The position numbers and the translations under genes are program-made. This document shows positions 38,048 through 46,836 of a DNA stretch of 64,000 nucleotides, one piece after another (positions within the stretch are counted from its first letter, which is position 1; every line of letters starts with the position of its first letter). The stretch is from NCBI GenBank assembly GCA_963833655.1, contig CAWHYL010000003.1, positions 124,001 through 188,000 of the forward strand. Reading direction: 5' to 3'. The notes beneath the pieces were generated by a model that saw only the letters and a program-made list of their open reading frames with translations, was not told the origin of the DNA and did not search any database. Origin of the DNA: 3-1-20CM-4-69-9 sp963833655. Its GTDB lineage: Bacteria; Actinomycetota; Thermoleophilia; Gaiellales; Gaiellaceae.

Positions 38048-38514
38048 GCTACCGCGTCGGGCTGGGCGTCGACGCCCACGCATTTGCCGACGGCGTGCCG
38101 CTCGTGCTCGCCGGCGTGCCGTTCGACTCCCCGCGGGGGCTCGCCGGGCACAGCGACGGAGACGTGATCACGCACGCACTGATCGACGCAGTCCTCGGTG
38201 CAGCCGGCCTCGGCGACATCGGCTCGCTGTTCCCGTCCGATACCTCGACGCCGGAGGGCATCTCGTCGCTCGAGCTGCTGCGCGGTGCGCTCGAGCAGGT
38301 GCGCGGCGCGGGTTACGCCGTCGCCAATGCGGACTGCATCCTCATCGGTGAGGAGCCGCGCATCTCGGGCCGGCGACAGGAGCTCGAGCGGACGCTGTCG
38401 GATCTCGTCGGGGCGCCGGTGACGGTGCGCGCGACCACGACCGACAAGCTCGGGTTCACCGGCCGCGGCGAGGGGCTCGCGGCAGAAGCGGTCGCGCTGC
38501 TCACGCGGATCTGA
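38044..38514 (+). CDS. ispF: 2-C-methyl-D-erythritol 2,4-cyclodiphosphate synthase
   Basis: Converts CDP-ME 2-phosphate to MEcPP. The 156 residues match the family length. The zinc ligands are in GVDAHAF (DxH) and GHSDGDVITHALIDAVLGAA (H at the end of the loop); GDIGSLFPSD and NADCILIGEEPRIS follow, and the C-terminal ATTTDKLGFTGRGEGLAAEA is the signature around the cytidine site. GTG 38044 overlaps the PHP gene stop. The gene ends against a convergent MFS gene (14-base overlap). Confidence 0.96.
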   Translation: MSYRVGLGVDAHAFADGVPLVLAGVPFDSPRGLAGHSDGDVITHALIDAVLGAAGLGDIGSLFPSDTSTPEGISSLELLRGALEQVRGAGYAVANADCILIGEEPRISGRRQELERTLSDLVGAPVTVRATTTDKLGFTGRGEGLAAEAVALLTRI

Positions 38515-39730
38515 GCAGCTCCTCCGCGCGCGGCGCGGTACGGATCGTGCGCGACAGGCTTGCCGCGAGCCCGACCGCGGCGGCGAGGGCGGCGACGACG
38601 AGGATCGTCTTGACGGGGCCGATGTGCTCCAGCAGGAGTCCGGCTGCCAGCTGCCCGAGCGGGATCGCGCCCCACGCCACGACGAGCGCCGCGCTGCCGA
38701 CACGCGCGAGCAGCCGGTCGGGGACGAGCGCGTACCGGTACGTCGAGAACGCGACGTTGAAGATCGGCCCGAAGACACCGCCGACGGCCCAGACCGCGCC
38801 GAGCGCGTACGGGCTCTTCAGGAACGCGCTGATGAACGCCCCCAGCGCCCAGACCCAGAAGGAGCCGATCATGATCACCTTCGCGTGCACGCGGCGCTGC
38901 ACCCACGGTGCGACGAGGGAGCCGACGATCGCGCCGCCGCCGAGGAAGGCGAGCATCACGCCGACCGTCGCGGACGAGGCACCGAGGCTCTTCGCGCGCA
39001 CGATGAGCGCGAGGATCATTGCGCTGAACGCGAAGTTCGAGCCGGCGACGAGCAGGACGCCCACGCGCATGAACGGCTGGTGCCAGAGCCAGCGGACCCC
39101 TTCGAGCATCTCGGCGCGCAGCCTTGTCACCGAGCGCGGCCGCTCCTCCTGGAACGCCGTGCGGACGAACAGGAGCGAGACCACCGAGACCGCGTACGAG
39201 ATCGCGTCCGCCGCGAACGGGAGCAGGCGGCTGATCCCGAACAGCGCGCCGCCGAGCGGCTGGCCGACGAGATCGGCGCCCTGGATCCGCGCCTGATTCT
39301 GCGCGACCGCCGTCGCGAGCTGCTCCTTCGTGACGACCTGCGGCAAGGCCGCGGACTCCGACAGGCTGAAGAACACGAACATGCATCCCTCGACGAACGC
39401 GACGACGATGACCTGCGCGAACGTGAAGTCGTGGAGCGCGAGCGCGGCGGCGAGGCTCGCGAGCGCGAGCGTGCGGACGACGTCGGCGACGATCATCGTG
39501 CGTTTGCGGTCCCAGCGGTCGACGAGCGCGCCGGCCGGAAGGTAGAAGAGCATGTACGGCAGCGTCTGCGCGAAGCCGACGATGCCGGCCTTCGCAGGCG
39601 ACTGCGTCTCGGCGAGGACGAGCAACGGGTACGCGACACCGGTGACGCGCGTGCCGATCGTGGAGACGACCTGGCCGCTCCACAGCAGGATGAAGTCGCG
39701 GTTACGCCAGAGCGGCCGGTGCTCGCCTAC
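38501..39730 (-). CDS. MFS transporter (MFS_3, enterobactin-exporter-like)
   Basis: About 409 residues, 12 helices, with the family's N-terminus LWRNRDFILLWSGQVVSTIG, then PAGALVDRWDRKRTMIVADV (helix 2-3 loop with the D-R-x-x-R motif) and RIQGADLVGQPLGGALFG. No ATG, GTG or TTG precedes the first helix in frame; the first canonical start (TTG 39625) would remove it. The frame is open through GEHRPLWRNRDF back to 39730 and beyond, overlapping the preceding gene's stop, so the exact start is unresolved. It is the last gene of a reverse-strand set running from 43215. Confidence 0.78.
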   Translation of the reverse strand, partial: VGEHRPLWRNRDFILLWSGQVVSTIGTRVTGVAYPLLVLAETQSPAKAGIVGFAQTLPYMLFYLPAGALVDRWDRKRTMIVADVVRTLALASLAAALALHDFTFAQVIVVAFVEGCMFVFFSLSESAALPQVVTKEQLATAVAQNQARIQGADLVGQPLGGALFGISRLLPFAADAISYAVSVVSLLFVRTAFQEERPRSVTRLRAEMLEGVRWLWHQPFMRVGVLLVAGSNFAFSAMILALIVRAKSLGASSATVGVMLAFLGGGAIVGSLVAPWVQRRVHAKVIMIGSFWVWALGAFISAFLKSPYALGAVWAVGGVFGPIFNVAFSTYRYALVPDRLLARVGSAALVVAWGAIPLGQLAAGLLLEHIGPVKTILVVAALAAAVGLAASLSRTIRTAPRAEELLRSA

Positions 39731-40128
39731 CGGCGGCGGCCCTTCTTCGCGCGCTCCATCTGACGCTTCATCTGCCTGTTCATCGGGATCGCGTCAGCCT
39801 GCTGCGACGTCGCGTCGAGGTACGCGGCGCGCTCCTCACGCGTGAGGCGCGAGATGGCCTGCGCCGCCCGCTGCGGGTCCTTGTCGACCCCGGCCCGCTC
39901 CATCTTCTTGACGGCGCTTGCCAGCTCCGGGTTCTGCCGCTCGAGTGCCGCCTGCGACATCTTGCGCATCCCCTTGCCGACGAGCGGGAGCCTCATCAGG
40001 AAGCCGACGATCGGCTTGAGGTACTTGCCGCCGGCGATCCTCCCCAGCAGCGCGAAAATGCCGAACACGATCAGCAGCGCGGCGAGCACGTAGAGCGGGA
40101 TCAGGATGATCCAGATGTTGGCGATCAC
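39727..40128 (-). CDS. Conserved small membrane protein of unknown function
   Basis: A 133-residue protein: one hydrophobic helix (IWIILIPLYVLAALLIVFGI, residues 5-24), a short amphipathic hydrophobic stretch (LKPIVGFLMRLPLVGKG), then a soluble, strongly basic C-terminal region (residues 58-133) ending RQMKRQMERAKKGRRR. Regular spacing of Ala/Arg in AAQAISRLTREERAAYLDA suggests helices. No family recognised. ATG 40128 overlaps the mutY stop (ATGA), implying co-expression with the repair gene. Confidence 0.65.
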   Translation of the reverse strand: MIANIWIILIPLYVLAALLIVFGIFALLGRIAGGKYLKPIVGFLMRLPLVGKGMRKMSQAALERQNPELASAVKKMERAGVDKDPQRAAQAISRLTREERAAYLDATSQQADAIPMNRQMKRQMERAKKGRRR

Positions 40129-40859
40129 GCGCGGATCGTAGCCTCTCGCGGGAGCGCCACGACGCCGTCGTCGACCTCGACCAGGCCGTCACGCGCGAGC
40201 GACTCCACGGCTTCGGCGTCGCAGTGCGCGAGCGGCCGCTCGGCCGCCGCGACGAGGCGCAGCGTCCGGGCGCGACGCTCCCGGAACGAGCCCTCGAAAC
40301 GGGACTGCTTGCGCAGCGGTTCGTAGCGCCGCCCGCGCGACGGGCAGCCCGCGGCGAGCGGGCAGATGCCGCAGCGCGGAACGCGCGCGAGGCACACGGT
40401 TGCGCCGAGGTCCATCAGCGCCTGCGCGGCGACGGGCGAGAACGTCCCGGCCGTCCGCTCCTGCACACGGCGCACGTTGGTGTCGATCGGGAGGACGGCG
40501 CGGCCGAAGGCGAAGTTCGAGACGGCCGCAGCCGTGTAGGGACCGACGCCCGGGAGCGCGGTCAGGTCGTCGGGCCAGCCGTGCGCGGCGACGTGCTGCG
40601 CCGCCCGGTGCAGGTTGATGCCGCGTCGGTTGTAGCCGAGCCCCTGCCACGCCCGGATGACGTCGGCGGCCGGCGCCGTCGCGAGCGCGTCGACCGTCGG
40701 CCAGCGCGCGAGCCACTCCTCGTAGCGGGGAATGACGCGCTCCACCTGCGTCTGCTGCAGCATGACCTCCGACACGAGGATCGCATACGGGTCTCGGGTG
40801 CGGCGCCACGGGAGCTCGCGGCGGTGTCGTCCGAACCAGGCCAGCAGGAGCTCTTCCAC
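40125..40859 (-). CDS. mutY: A/G-specific adenine glycosylase MutY, short form
   Basis: Removes adenine mispaired with 8-oxoguanine. The 244 residues contain the HhH-GPD catalytic core: SEVMLQQTQVERV with the catalytic Glu, LPGVGPYTAAAVSNFAFG (helix-hairpin-helix), LPIDTNVRRV with the catalytic Asp, and the iron-sulfur cluster ligands C-x6-C-x2-C-x5-C in CLARVPRCGICPLAAGC. The C-terminal MutT-like 8-oxoG recognition domain of E. coli MutY (350 residues) is reduced to about 50 residues. GTG 40859 lies 7 bases after TAGGCT, whose TAG is the upstream stop; GTG 40886 is an alternative that overlaps the upstream gene. Confidence 0.9.
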   Translation of the reverse strand: MEELLLAWFGRHRRELPWRRTRDPYAILVSEVMLQQTQVERVIPRYEEWLARWPTVDALATAPAADVIRAWQGLGYNRRGINLHRAAQHVAAHGWPDDLTALPGVGPYTAAAVSNFAFGRAVLPIDTNVRRVQERTAGTFSPVAAQALMDLGATVCLARVPRCGICPLAAGCPSRGRRYEPLRKQSRFEGSFRERRARTLRLVAAAERPLAHCDAEAVESLARDGLVEVDDGVVALPREATIRA

Positions 40860-40869
40860 CGCCGGCAGC

Positions 40870-43215
40870 CTAGGGATTCTCGACACCGGGGCCGGCCAAC
40901 GCCTCGACCCAGTCGAGCGTTCGTCCGCACAGCGCCGCCGCGTTCGGCGGCGCCTCAAGGCGGGTGCCCGACTCGGGCTGGAGGAGGAGCGGGCCCAGCG
41001 GGAATCCGCCGCCGCCGGTGCCCGGGCGAAGCGCGGGGAGCGCCAGCGTTAGCGTGATTCGGTGTGGCCCCGCCGCGAGGGCGGCCGAGCCGACATCGAG
41101 CCACTGGCCGGCGTTCTGGAGCTGCGTCGATACGCGACCGAGCTTTGCTCCGTCGATACCGGCCGTCAGCGTGCCGCGCACCGAGCCGCCGACCCAAAGC
41201 CGATACGGGCCGGCGCGCGGCAACCGGATCGTCAGTGCCGCCGTCCCGGATCCGCTCGGGATCACAGCTCCGCCGCTCGGGAGCCAGGTGGCCGGCTGGG
41301 TCGCCGAGTCGAGGGGCCAGATCAGGTTCGTCGGTCGCGACGCCGCTTCCGCGCGACCCAGCCGTGCGAGGCGGACGACGCCGCGGCAGGGCGTGACGGC
41401 GCCGGGCTCGAGCTGTCCTCCGAGCGGCAGATGCGCGAGGACGCCTGCCCCCGGCCGGCGCTGCCAGACCTCGTACCAGCGGCCCGCCCACGCCAGGCGA
41501 TAAGGAGCCGGAGGACGCGACTCGGTCGGCGAGCGACGCAGGACGAGCGTGCGGTACACGAGCAGCGCGCTCAGCTGGACCCGGTCGACGTCGACGTACT
41601 GGCCCTTTGCCGCTACGCGCCCGTCGCGGAGGAGGATCGGACGCCTCCGCAGCTCCGACGTGCCCTCCGCGTCGAGCCTCCGCAGGAAGTGCCTCACGCC
41701 GTACGGCTCGTACTCCGTCATCAACGCCGGTCCCTGGCCCGCGAAGTCCTTGCCGATCCGCTCGAGCTCCGCGAGCTGGGCACGGGGTGCGAGATCGACG
41801 TCGTGGTAGGCGAGCGCGTTCGAAGACACGACGCCGAGCGCGAGCGCGGCTCCCGCACCGATGCCCGCGACGAGCGCGGCGCGGCGACGTGCTCCACGAG
41901 GCGAGGCGAGGCCCGCGCAGCCGACGAACGCGCTCAGGAGCACGAGCGGCGACCCGATCGCGAGCGCCTTCGCCGCGAACCACGGCGCTCCGAACACGAC
42001 GAACACGACGGTGCCGAGGAGCGCGCTCGCAACGCCGAGCTCGAGTGACCACGCCCGGCGCGTCACGGCCACGAGCACGCCAACGCACGCCATGGCGGCG
42101 GCGACGGCCAAGAGCAATCCCGTCACGAGCCGGTGTGACGGATCGGTGCGGAAGTCGCCGCTCGGCCACACACCAAGGAGCTGCAGCGGCCGCAACGGTC
42201 GAACGAGGTTCCCGAGCTCGGCGCCGTTCTCGAAGATCGCGCGGTTGTCGCCTCCGAGGAAGGCGCCGATCGCGAGCAGCGCCGGGAGCGCGAGCACGGC
42301 GGTTGCGGCAGTCGCGGTCGCCGCCGCGGCGCGCGCGCGAGGGGCGAGGAGCGCTAGCGGAACGAGCAGTGGGATGAGCCATACCGCGCCACCGCCGCTG
42401 ACTGTGTCGAGCAGCGCGGCGAACGCGATTGCGACGGGAACGAGGCTCCGCGGCGCGGTCGAGGGTCGGATCGTGCCCAGGAGCGCGGCGGACGTCGCCA
42501 GGATCGCCGCCGTCGCCAGCTCCTTTACGCCGCCCCACATCGCGAAGCCGAAGAGCAGCGCCGACTGCGCCGCGAGGAACGCGACGACCGCACGCGCGGG
42601 TCGCGCTCGGATCAGCGGCGACGCGATCGCGTACAGCGATAGCGCAAGCATCGCGCCGCAGAACGACAGCCACGGCTGGTAGAGCCATGCGGCATCCGTT
42701 CGGACGAGCTCGTGCCCGATGCCGAGCGGCATGAGAGATCCGAGCGGATAGCCGTGCGCGAGGTTGATTGCGAGCGTCGCCTCGTAGCTCGAGGGCGCGA
42801 GCCCGGCGAGGCTGCGGCCGTGCTCCATCACGCGATCGGTCAGCGCGAGGAATGTTGCTGTGTCGTCGAGCTTGACGTACCCGGCGAACGTCGCCGTCCC
42901 CGACAAGAGGATCGGGGCGCCGTAGACGAGGAAGACGGCGGCCGCGGCGGCGAGCGCCCAGATGTCGAGGCGCACCCTGCGCGCAAGGACGAAACCGGCG
43001 GCCGCAAGTGCCGCGACCAGTGGTGTCGTGAAGGGCGCGGTCGAGGGAAGGCTGACCGTCAGCGAAGAGACGACCACGATCGTGCACAGCCCGAGCGGCA
43101 GCACGACGACCGGCCCCACCCGCGCGTCCGCGACCTCCTCGACGAGCAGCCCGCAGCCGAGCGAGAGCGCCAGAAGGAGCAGCGGGAACAGAAGCCAGGG
43201 AACGAGCAGCGTCAG
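40870..43215 (-). CDS. Large polytopic membrane protein, GT-C-like, with C-terminal beta domain
   Basis: About 781 residues. Residues 1-450 hold roughly 12-13 helices with the loop VKLDDTATFLALTDRVMEHG, an acidic D-D/E motif placed like that of GT-C glycosyltransferases that use lipid-phosphate sugars. The rest is extracytoplasmic: a mixed domain around YEPYGVRHFLRRLDAE and a jelly-roll part (GPYRLWVGGSVRGTLTAGID, then LPALRPGTGGGGFPLGP) resembling carbohydrate-binding modules. The only canonical in-frame start (GTG 43119) would remove the first helix; an in-frame TGA at 43231-43233 limits the start to CTG 43215 or CTG 43209. A role in surface glycosylation is inferred. Confidence 0.7.
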   Translation of the reverse strand: MTLLVPWLLFPLLLLALSLGCGLLVEEVADARVGPVVVLPLGLCTIVVVSSLTVSLPSTAPFTTPLVAALAAAGFVLARRVRLDIWALAAAAAVFLVYGAPILLSGTATFAGYVKLDDTATFLALTDRVMEHGRSLAGLAPSSYEATLAINLAHGYPLGSLMPLGIGHELVRTDAAWLYQPWLSFCGAMLALSLYAIASPLIRARPARAVVAFLAAQSALLFGFAMWGGVKELATAAILATSAALLGTIRPSTAPRSLVPVAIAFAALLDTVSGGGAVWLIPLLVPLALLAPRARAAAATATAATAVLALPALLAIGAFLGGDNRAIFENGAELGNLVRPLRPLQLLGVWPSGDFRTDPSHRLVTGLLLAVAAAMACVGVLVAVTRRAWSLELGVASALLGTVVFVVFGAPWFAAKALAIGSPLVLLSAFVGCAGLASPRGARRRAALVAGIGAGAALALGVVSSNALAYHDVDLAPRAQLAELERIGKDFAGQGPALMTEYEPYGVRHFLRRLDAEGTSELRRRPILLRDGRVAAKGQYVDVDRVQLSALLVYRTLVLRRSPTESRPPAPYRLAWAGRWYEVWQRRPGAGVLAHLPLGGQLEPGAVTPCRGVVRLARLGRAEAASRPTNLIWPLDSATQPATWLPSGGAVIPSGSGTAALTIRLPRAGPYRLWVGGSVRGTLTAGIDGAKLGRVSTQLQNAGQWLDVGSAALAAGPHRITLTLALPALRPGTGGGGFPLGPLLLQPESGTRLEAPPNAAALCGRTLDWVEALAGPGVENP

Positions 43216-43299
43216 CGGAGACCGACTCGCTCACACGGCGACGGACGCAGCAAGGAGCCGACGATAAACGTGCCGTCTGACGAGGCCGACCCGGCGGAA

Positions 43300-43327
43300 T
43301 TGCGCCGTCCAGCGCCGTCTCTAGACT
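43300..43327 (+). promoter_or_regulatory. Putative promoter of the collagen-like protein gene, leaderless
   Basis: TTGCGC (43300-43305), 16-base spacer, TAGACT (43322-43327). The GTG start at 43335 is 7 bases past the -10 box, so the transcript would begin at the start codon. Confidence 0.5.
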
Positions 43328-43334
43328 CGCCCGC

Positions 43335-45168
43335 GTGGCTGTGATGCCCCGCGCCGCGCGTTTCGCATTGCTCGCGTCGGCGACGGCGCTCTGCGTGGCT
43401 GCGCTCACTGCGCCGGCGCAGGCCGCGCGGATGCAGTCCGGCGTCATCTACACGTGCGGCGCTGTCAGCACAGGCGTCTTGCGAGTCCAGTCGGGGCCGG
43501 AGCGCTGCGCGAGCGGCCAGATCGCAGCGAACTGGTCGTCGTCCGACCCACACGCGACGAAGCCCGCATTCGGCTGCGCGGCAAGCCCGAACGGCGTGCT
43601 GCACACCTACACCGCAGACCGGACTTGTCCGAGCGGCCAGACGAAGGAGAGCTGGCTCGCGCTCGCCGACGGGAACACGACCGTCGACATCCACGTCTGC
43701 GTCAACCGCACCACGCACGTGACGCAGCTCGTCAATCCGCTGCAAGCTTGCAAGCGGACACAGTTCCGGCTCGCCTGGCCGCAGCTCCTCGCGGGCGGTG
43801 GCGAGCCCGACCGCCCCGGCAGGGCCTGCGGGACCGACGGGCGCTACGGGGCCTCAGGGCCCCCAGGGACCTGCCGGCGGGGGTTCGGGAGGACCGCAAG
43901 GCCCAGCAGGCCCCGCGGGCGCGACCGGCCCGGCCGGCCCCGTAGGACCGATCGGAGCCACCGGACCGACGGGCGCAACAGGAGCGGCGGGCGCGACCGG
44001 TGCGATCGGCGATACGGGTGCGACAGGCGCCACCGGAGCGACGGGCGATAGCGGTGCGACTGGAGCGACGGGAGCGACCGGAGACACCGGCGCAACGGGG
44101 CCGACGGGCGCAACAGGCGCTCAGGGCCCGCAGGGGATCCAGGGCCCGATCGGCCCGACCGGGGCGGTTGGTGCCACCGGCGCAACGGGCGACACGGGGT
44201 CGACGGGCGCGATCGGTGCGACGGGAGCTACTGGCGACGCCGGGGCGACCGGCGCAACGGGAGCGACGGGCGCAACAGGCGCTCAGGGCCCGCAGGGGAT
44301 CCAGGGCCCGATCGGCCCGACCGGGGCGGTTGGTGCCACCGGGGCAACGGGCGACACCGGGTCGACGGGCGCGACGGGCGCGACGGGAGCTACCGGCGCC
44401 GTCGGGGCGACAGGCGCAACGGGACTGACGGGCGCAACGGGCGCTCAGGGCCCGCAGGGGATCCAGGGCCCGATCGGCCCGACCGGAGCCGTCGGTGCCG
44501 CGGGCGCAACCGGCGACACGGGGTCGACGGGCGCCACCGGTGCGACGGGAGCAACTGGCGACGCCGGGGCGACAGGCGCAACGGGACCGACGGGCGCAAC
44601 AGGCCCGCAAGGTCCGCAGGGGATTCAGGGGCCGATTGGCCCGACCGGTGCGGTCGGTGCCACCGGCGCGGCTGGGGCAACGGGTGCCACGGGCGGAGCA
44701 GGTGCTGACGGCGCAACTGGCCCGCAAGGCCCGCAGGGGATTCAGGGGCCGATCGGCCCCACCGGCGCGACAGGCGCGACCGGCCCAGCGGGAGCGACCG
44801 GAGCGACGGGGCCCGCAGGGGCGACAGGCGCGAGCGGGAATAACGGCGCTGCTGGTGCCACCGGCGCCACAGGAGCGACGGGCGCGACCGGGCCGTCGGG
44901 CTCGCAACTCGTCAACGGCACGCCTGCCACGAGCGCCGCGGCGGCCGGGGCGGGCACCACCGTCACGGCGACCGCAACGTGCCCGGCAGGGAAGGTGCTC
45001 CTCGGCGGTGGCGCGAGCGTCACGAATACCCAGTTGGCTCAGCGAACGGTCTTGACCGACTCGCATCCGACGTCGACGACGGTGTGGACGGCGATCGGCC
45101 TCGTCATCACGGCCCTCAACGGCGGCAACACCATGAGCGTCACCGCGTACGCCATCTGCACTGCGTAG
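43335..45168 (+). CDS. Secreted collagen-like repeat protein (frameshifted)
   Basis: About 610 residues after adding one G near 43797 (LLAGGGASPTAPAGPAGP). It has a signal peptide ending APAQA, then a 130-residue domain with three pairs of cysteines and two repeats around SGVIYTCGAVSTGVLRVQSG, then about 330 residues of uninterrupted Gly-X-Y triplets dominated by GATGAT and GPQGPQGIQGPIGPTGA, and a 75-residue C-terminal domain (GTTVTATATCPAGKVLLGGG, VTAYAICTA) that recurs at the end of bacterial collagen-like proteins. The triplet part should form a triple helix. Such proteins act as surface adhesins or filaments. The promoter box TAGACT is 7 bases before GTG 43335. Confidence 0.85.
44131..44778 (+). 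repeat. Tandem 162-base repeats in the collagen-like gene
   Basis: The CAGGGGAT(C/T)CAGGG block recurs at 44131, 44293, 44455, 44617 and 44734: three full periods of 162 bases (54 residues, 18 triplets) and one shortened period of 117 bases (39 residues, 13 triplets). All periods keep the frame and the Gly-X-Y register, so unit number can change without breaking the helix. This is also where assemblers would collapse copies. Confidence 0.85.
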
Positions 45169-45178
45169 AGGAGGAACG

Positions 45179-45814
45179 ATGATCGAGACCACCACCGCGA
45201 CGCCGGCGACAGGACGGCCAGCTCGTCCCCGCAGCGGAGCGCGGCGACGCCGTGGAGCTGCTGCGATCGTCGTTGCGCTGATCGTCTTCGTGGCCGTCGG
45301 AGCGCTCGTCTGGTTCCTCTCGTCCACCGACTCGATGGGCTCGACGGAGCCGATCGCGCCGGCAGTCGCGGCAAGCGGCCCCGTTCACGGCGTCGCGGCG
45401 AAGGTCGTCTCGGTCCAGGCGCTGCACCGACTCGTCCGCGCGAACGGCCGGCCGCTGTACTGGGCCGGCGCGCGCCGCGCGACGCGGATCGAGTACACGC
45501 GCCGAACCGACGGGACGACGTTCGTCCGCTACCTGACGGGTCACGCGAAGGCCGGCGACCCGAGTGCCGGCTACGTCGTCGTCGCCACCTACTCGCAACC
45601 CGACGCGTACCGGCGCGTGTCGGCGATCGCCTCCCGCAGCCACCTCACGGAGGTGCGGCTCGGGGACGGCGGCGTCGCGATCACGCGCCCCGGCCGGCCG
45701 CAGAACATCTATCTCGTCTACCCGAAGCGTCCGTACCAGATCGAGGTGTACGCGCCGACTCCGCAACGGGCGCGCCGGCTCGTGTTCGCGGGCGCGATCA
45801 AGCCCGTCGGCTAG
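45179..45814 (+). CDS. Single-pass membrane protein of unknown function
   Basis: A 211-residue protein with a basic N-terminus (RPRSGARRRRG), one membrane helix (about residues 28-48, AAAIVVALIVFVAVGALVWF) and a 160-residue extracytoplasmic domain of beta-rich sequence: HRLVRANGRPLYWAGARRAT, TRIEYTRRTDGTTFVRYLTG and YQIEVYAPTPQRARRLVFAG. I do not recognise the family. It begins 10 bases after the collagen-like gene, with GGAGG 6-7 bases before ATG 45179, so the two are probably co-expressed and may act together at the surface. Confidence 0.65.
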   Translation: MIETTTATPATGRPARPRSGARRRRGAAAIVVALIVFVAVGALVWFLSSTDSMGSTEPIAPAVAASGPVHGVAAKVVSVQALHRLVRANGRPLYWAGARRATRIEYTRRTDGTTFVRYLTGHAKAGDPSAGYVVVATYSQPDAYRRVSAIASRSHLTEVRLGDGGVAITRPGRPQNIYLVYPKRPYQIEVYAPTPQRARRLVFAGAIKPVG

Positions 45815-45831
45815 CACCGGCGGCAGGCCCC

Positions 45832-45837
45832 TAGACT
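45832..45837 (+). promoter_or_regulatory. Putative -10 box of gltX
   Basis: TAGACT ends 9 bases before ATG 45847. No ribosome-binding site is visible between them. Confidence 0.4.
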
Positions 45838-45846
45838 GGGCCGCAG

Positions 45847-46836
45847 ATGAAGCGTGTGCGTTTTGCACCGAGCCCGACCGGCTCGCTCCACGTCGGCAAC
45901 GCCCTCAGCGCAGTCGCGAACCGCGAGTTCGGCGACTGGATGCTGCTGCGGATCGACGACACCGACGCGACGCGCAACGTGCCGGGCGGGGAGGAGGAGA
46001 TCAGCCGCGACCTCCAGTGGCTCGGTATCGAATGGGACGAGGGGCCGGTGTGCCAGAGCGACCGCGCCGACCGGCATCGCGAGGCCGGCGGTCAGCTCGG
46101 CGACCGCTTTGACGGCATCACGCTGCTGCGACCCGACGGGAGCCCGACATACCAGCTGGCGACCGTCGTCGACGACATCGACTTCGGGATCACGCACATC
46201 GTGCGCGGCTCCGACCACCGCCCGAACGAGGCGGTGCACCGCCGGCTGTTCGAGGCACTCGGGGCGGAGCCGCCGGAGTTCGTCCACCACGGGCTGATCC
46301 TCGGCGAGGACGGGAAGAAGCTCGCGAAGCGGGCGCCCGGCGCGACGGTTGCCTCCTTGCGCGCTGCCGGTATCCCGGGTGTCGCGGTGCGGCGCTATCT
46401 CGAGAAGCTCGGTGTGCCGCAGCACGACGTCCACTACGACCTGCCGCGGATCCGCAGGCTCGCGATCGAGGCGATCGAATCGATGAGCGACGAGGAGCTC
46501 GCGGCCGCCGCAGACGCGCCGCTGGCGGTCGTTCCGGCGCTGCGCGGCGCACGCGACCTGAACGAAGCACGCGAGTACGCGGGCGCGATTCTCGCGCCGC
46601 CGCCGCCCGCGCAGGTCGACGCACCCGAGACGCTCGAGCGCTTCCGCGAGCTGCTCGAGCGGAGCAACGGCAACGTCGACGCGCGCGTGCTCGTCCGCGA
46701 GCTGAAGGCCGTCGGCGGGAACCTCCGTGCGCTGCGGGTCGCGCTGACCGGACGCGAGCGGGGCCCGGAGCTCTGGACGGTGATCGCAGCGCTGCCGCGC
46801 GACGAGACGCTGCGCAGGATCGATGCGGCTCTTTGA
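45847..46836 (+). CDS. gltX: Glutamyl-tRNA synthetase, compact form
   Basis: Class I synthetase that charges tRNA-Glu, in many bacteria also tRNA-Gln. RFAPSPTGSLHVGNALSAVA holds the HIGH-type signature, LLRIDDTDATRN the second conserved block, PTYQLATVVDDIDFGITHIV the core, and LGEDGKKLAKR the KMSKS equivalent (about residue 157). It is only 329 residues against about 470 usually. The zinc-binding/connective insertion between the LGIEWDEGP strand and the PTYQLATVVDD strand is nearly absent, and the anticodon-binding part (residues 170-329) is shortened, although the last helix block (LRVALTGRERGPELW) is kept. It overlaps cysS by 14 bases, the usual neighbour. Confidence 0.88.
   Translation: MKRVRFAPSPTGSLHVGNALSAVANREFGDWMLLRIDDTDATRNVPGGEEEISRDLQWLGIEWDEGPVCQSDRADRHREAGGQLGDRFDGITLLRPDGSPTYQLATVVDDIDFGITHIVRGSDHRPNEAVHRRLFEALGAEPPEFVHHGLILGEDGKKLAKRAPGATVASLRAAGIPGVAVRRYLEKLGVPQHDVHYDLPRIRRLAIEAIESMSDEELAAAADAPLAVVPALRGARDLNEAREYAGAILAPPPPAQVDAPETLERFRELLERSNGNVDARVLVRELKAVGGNLRALRVALTGRERGPELWTVIAALPRDETLRRIDAAL

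Noticed and set aside
44131..44778. Regular repeats as a possible CRISPR array
   Set aside because: Units are contiguous, 162 bases, in frame and code for Gly-X-Y triplets; there are no unique spacers and no cas genes.
43732..45327. A long reverse frame opposite the collagen-like gene
   Set aside because: It is the mirror of the Gly-X-Y repeat DNA and repeats with the same 162-base period; no start signal or homology.
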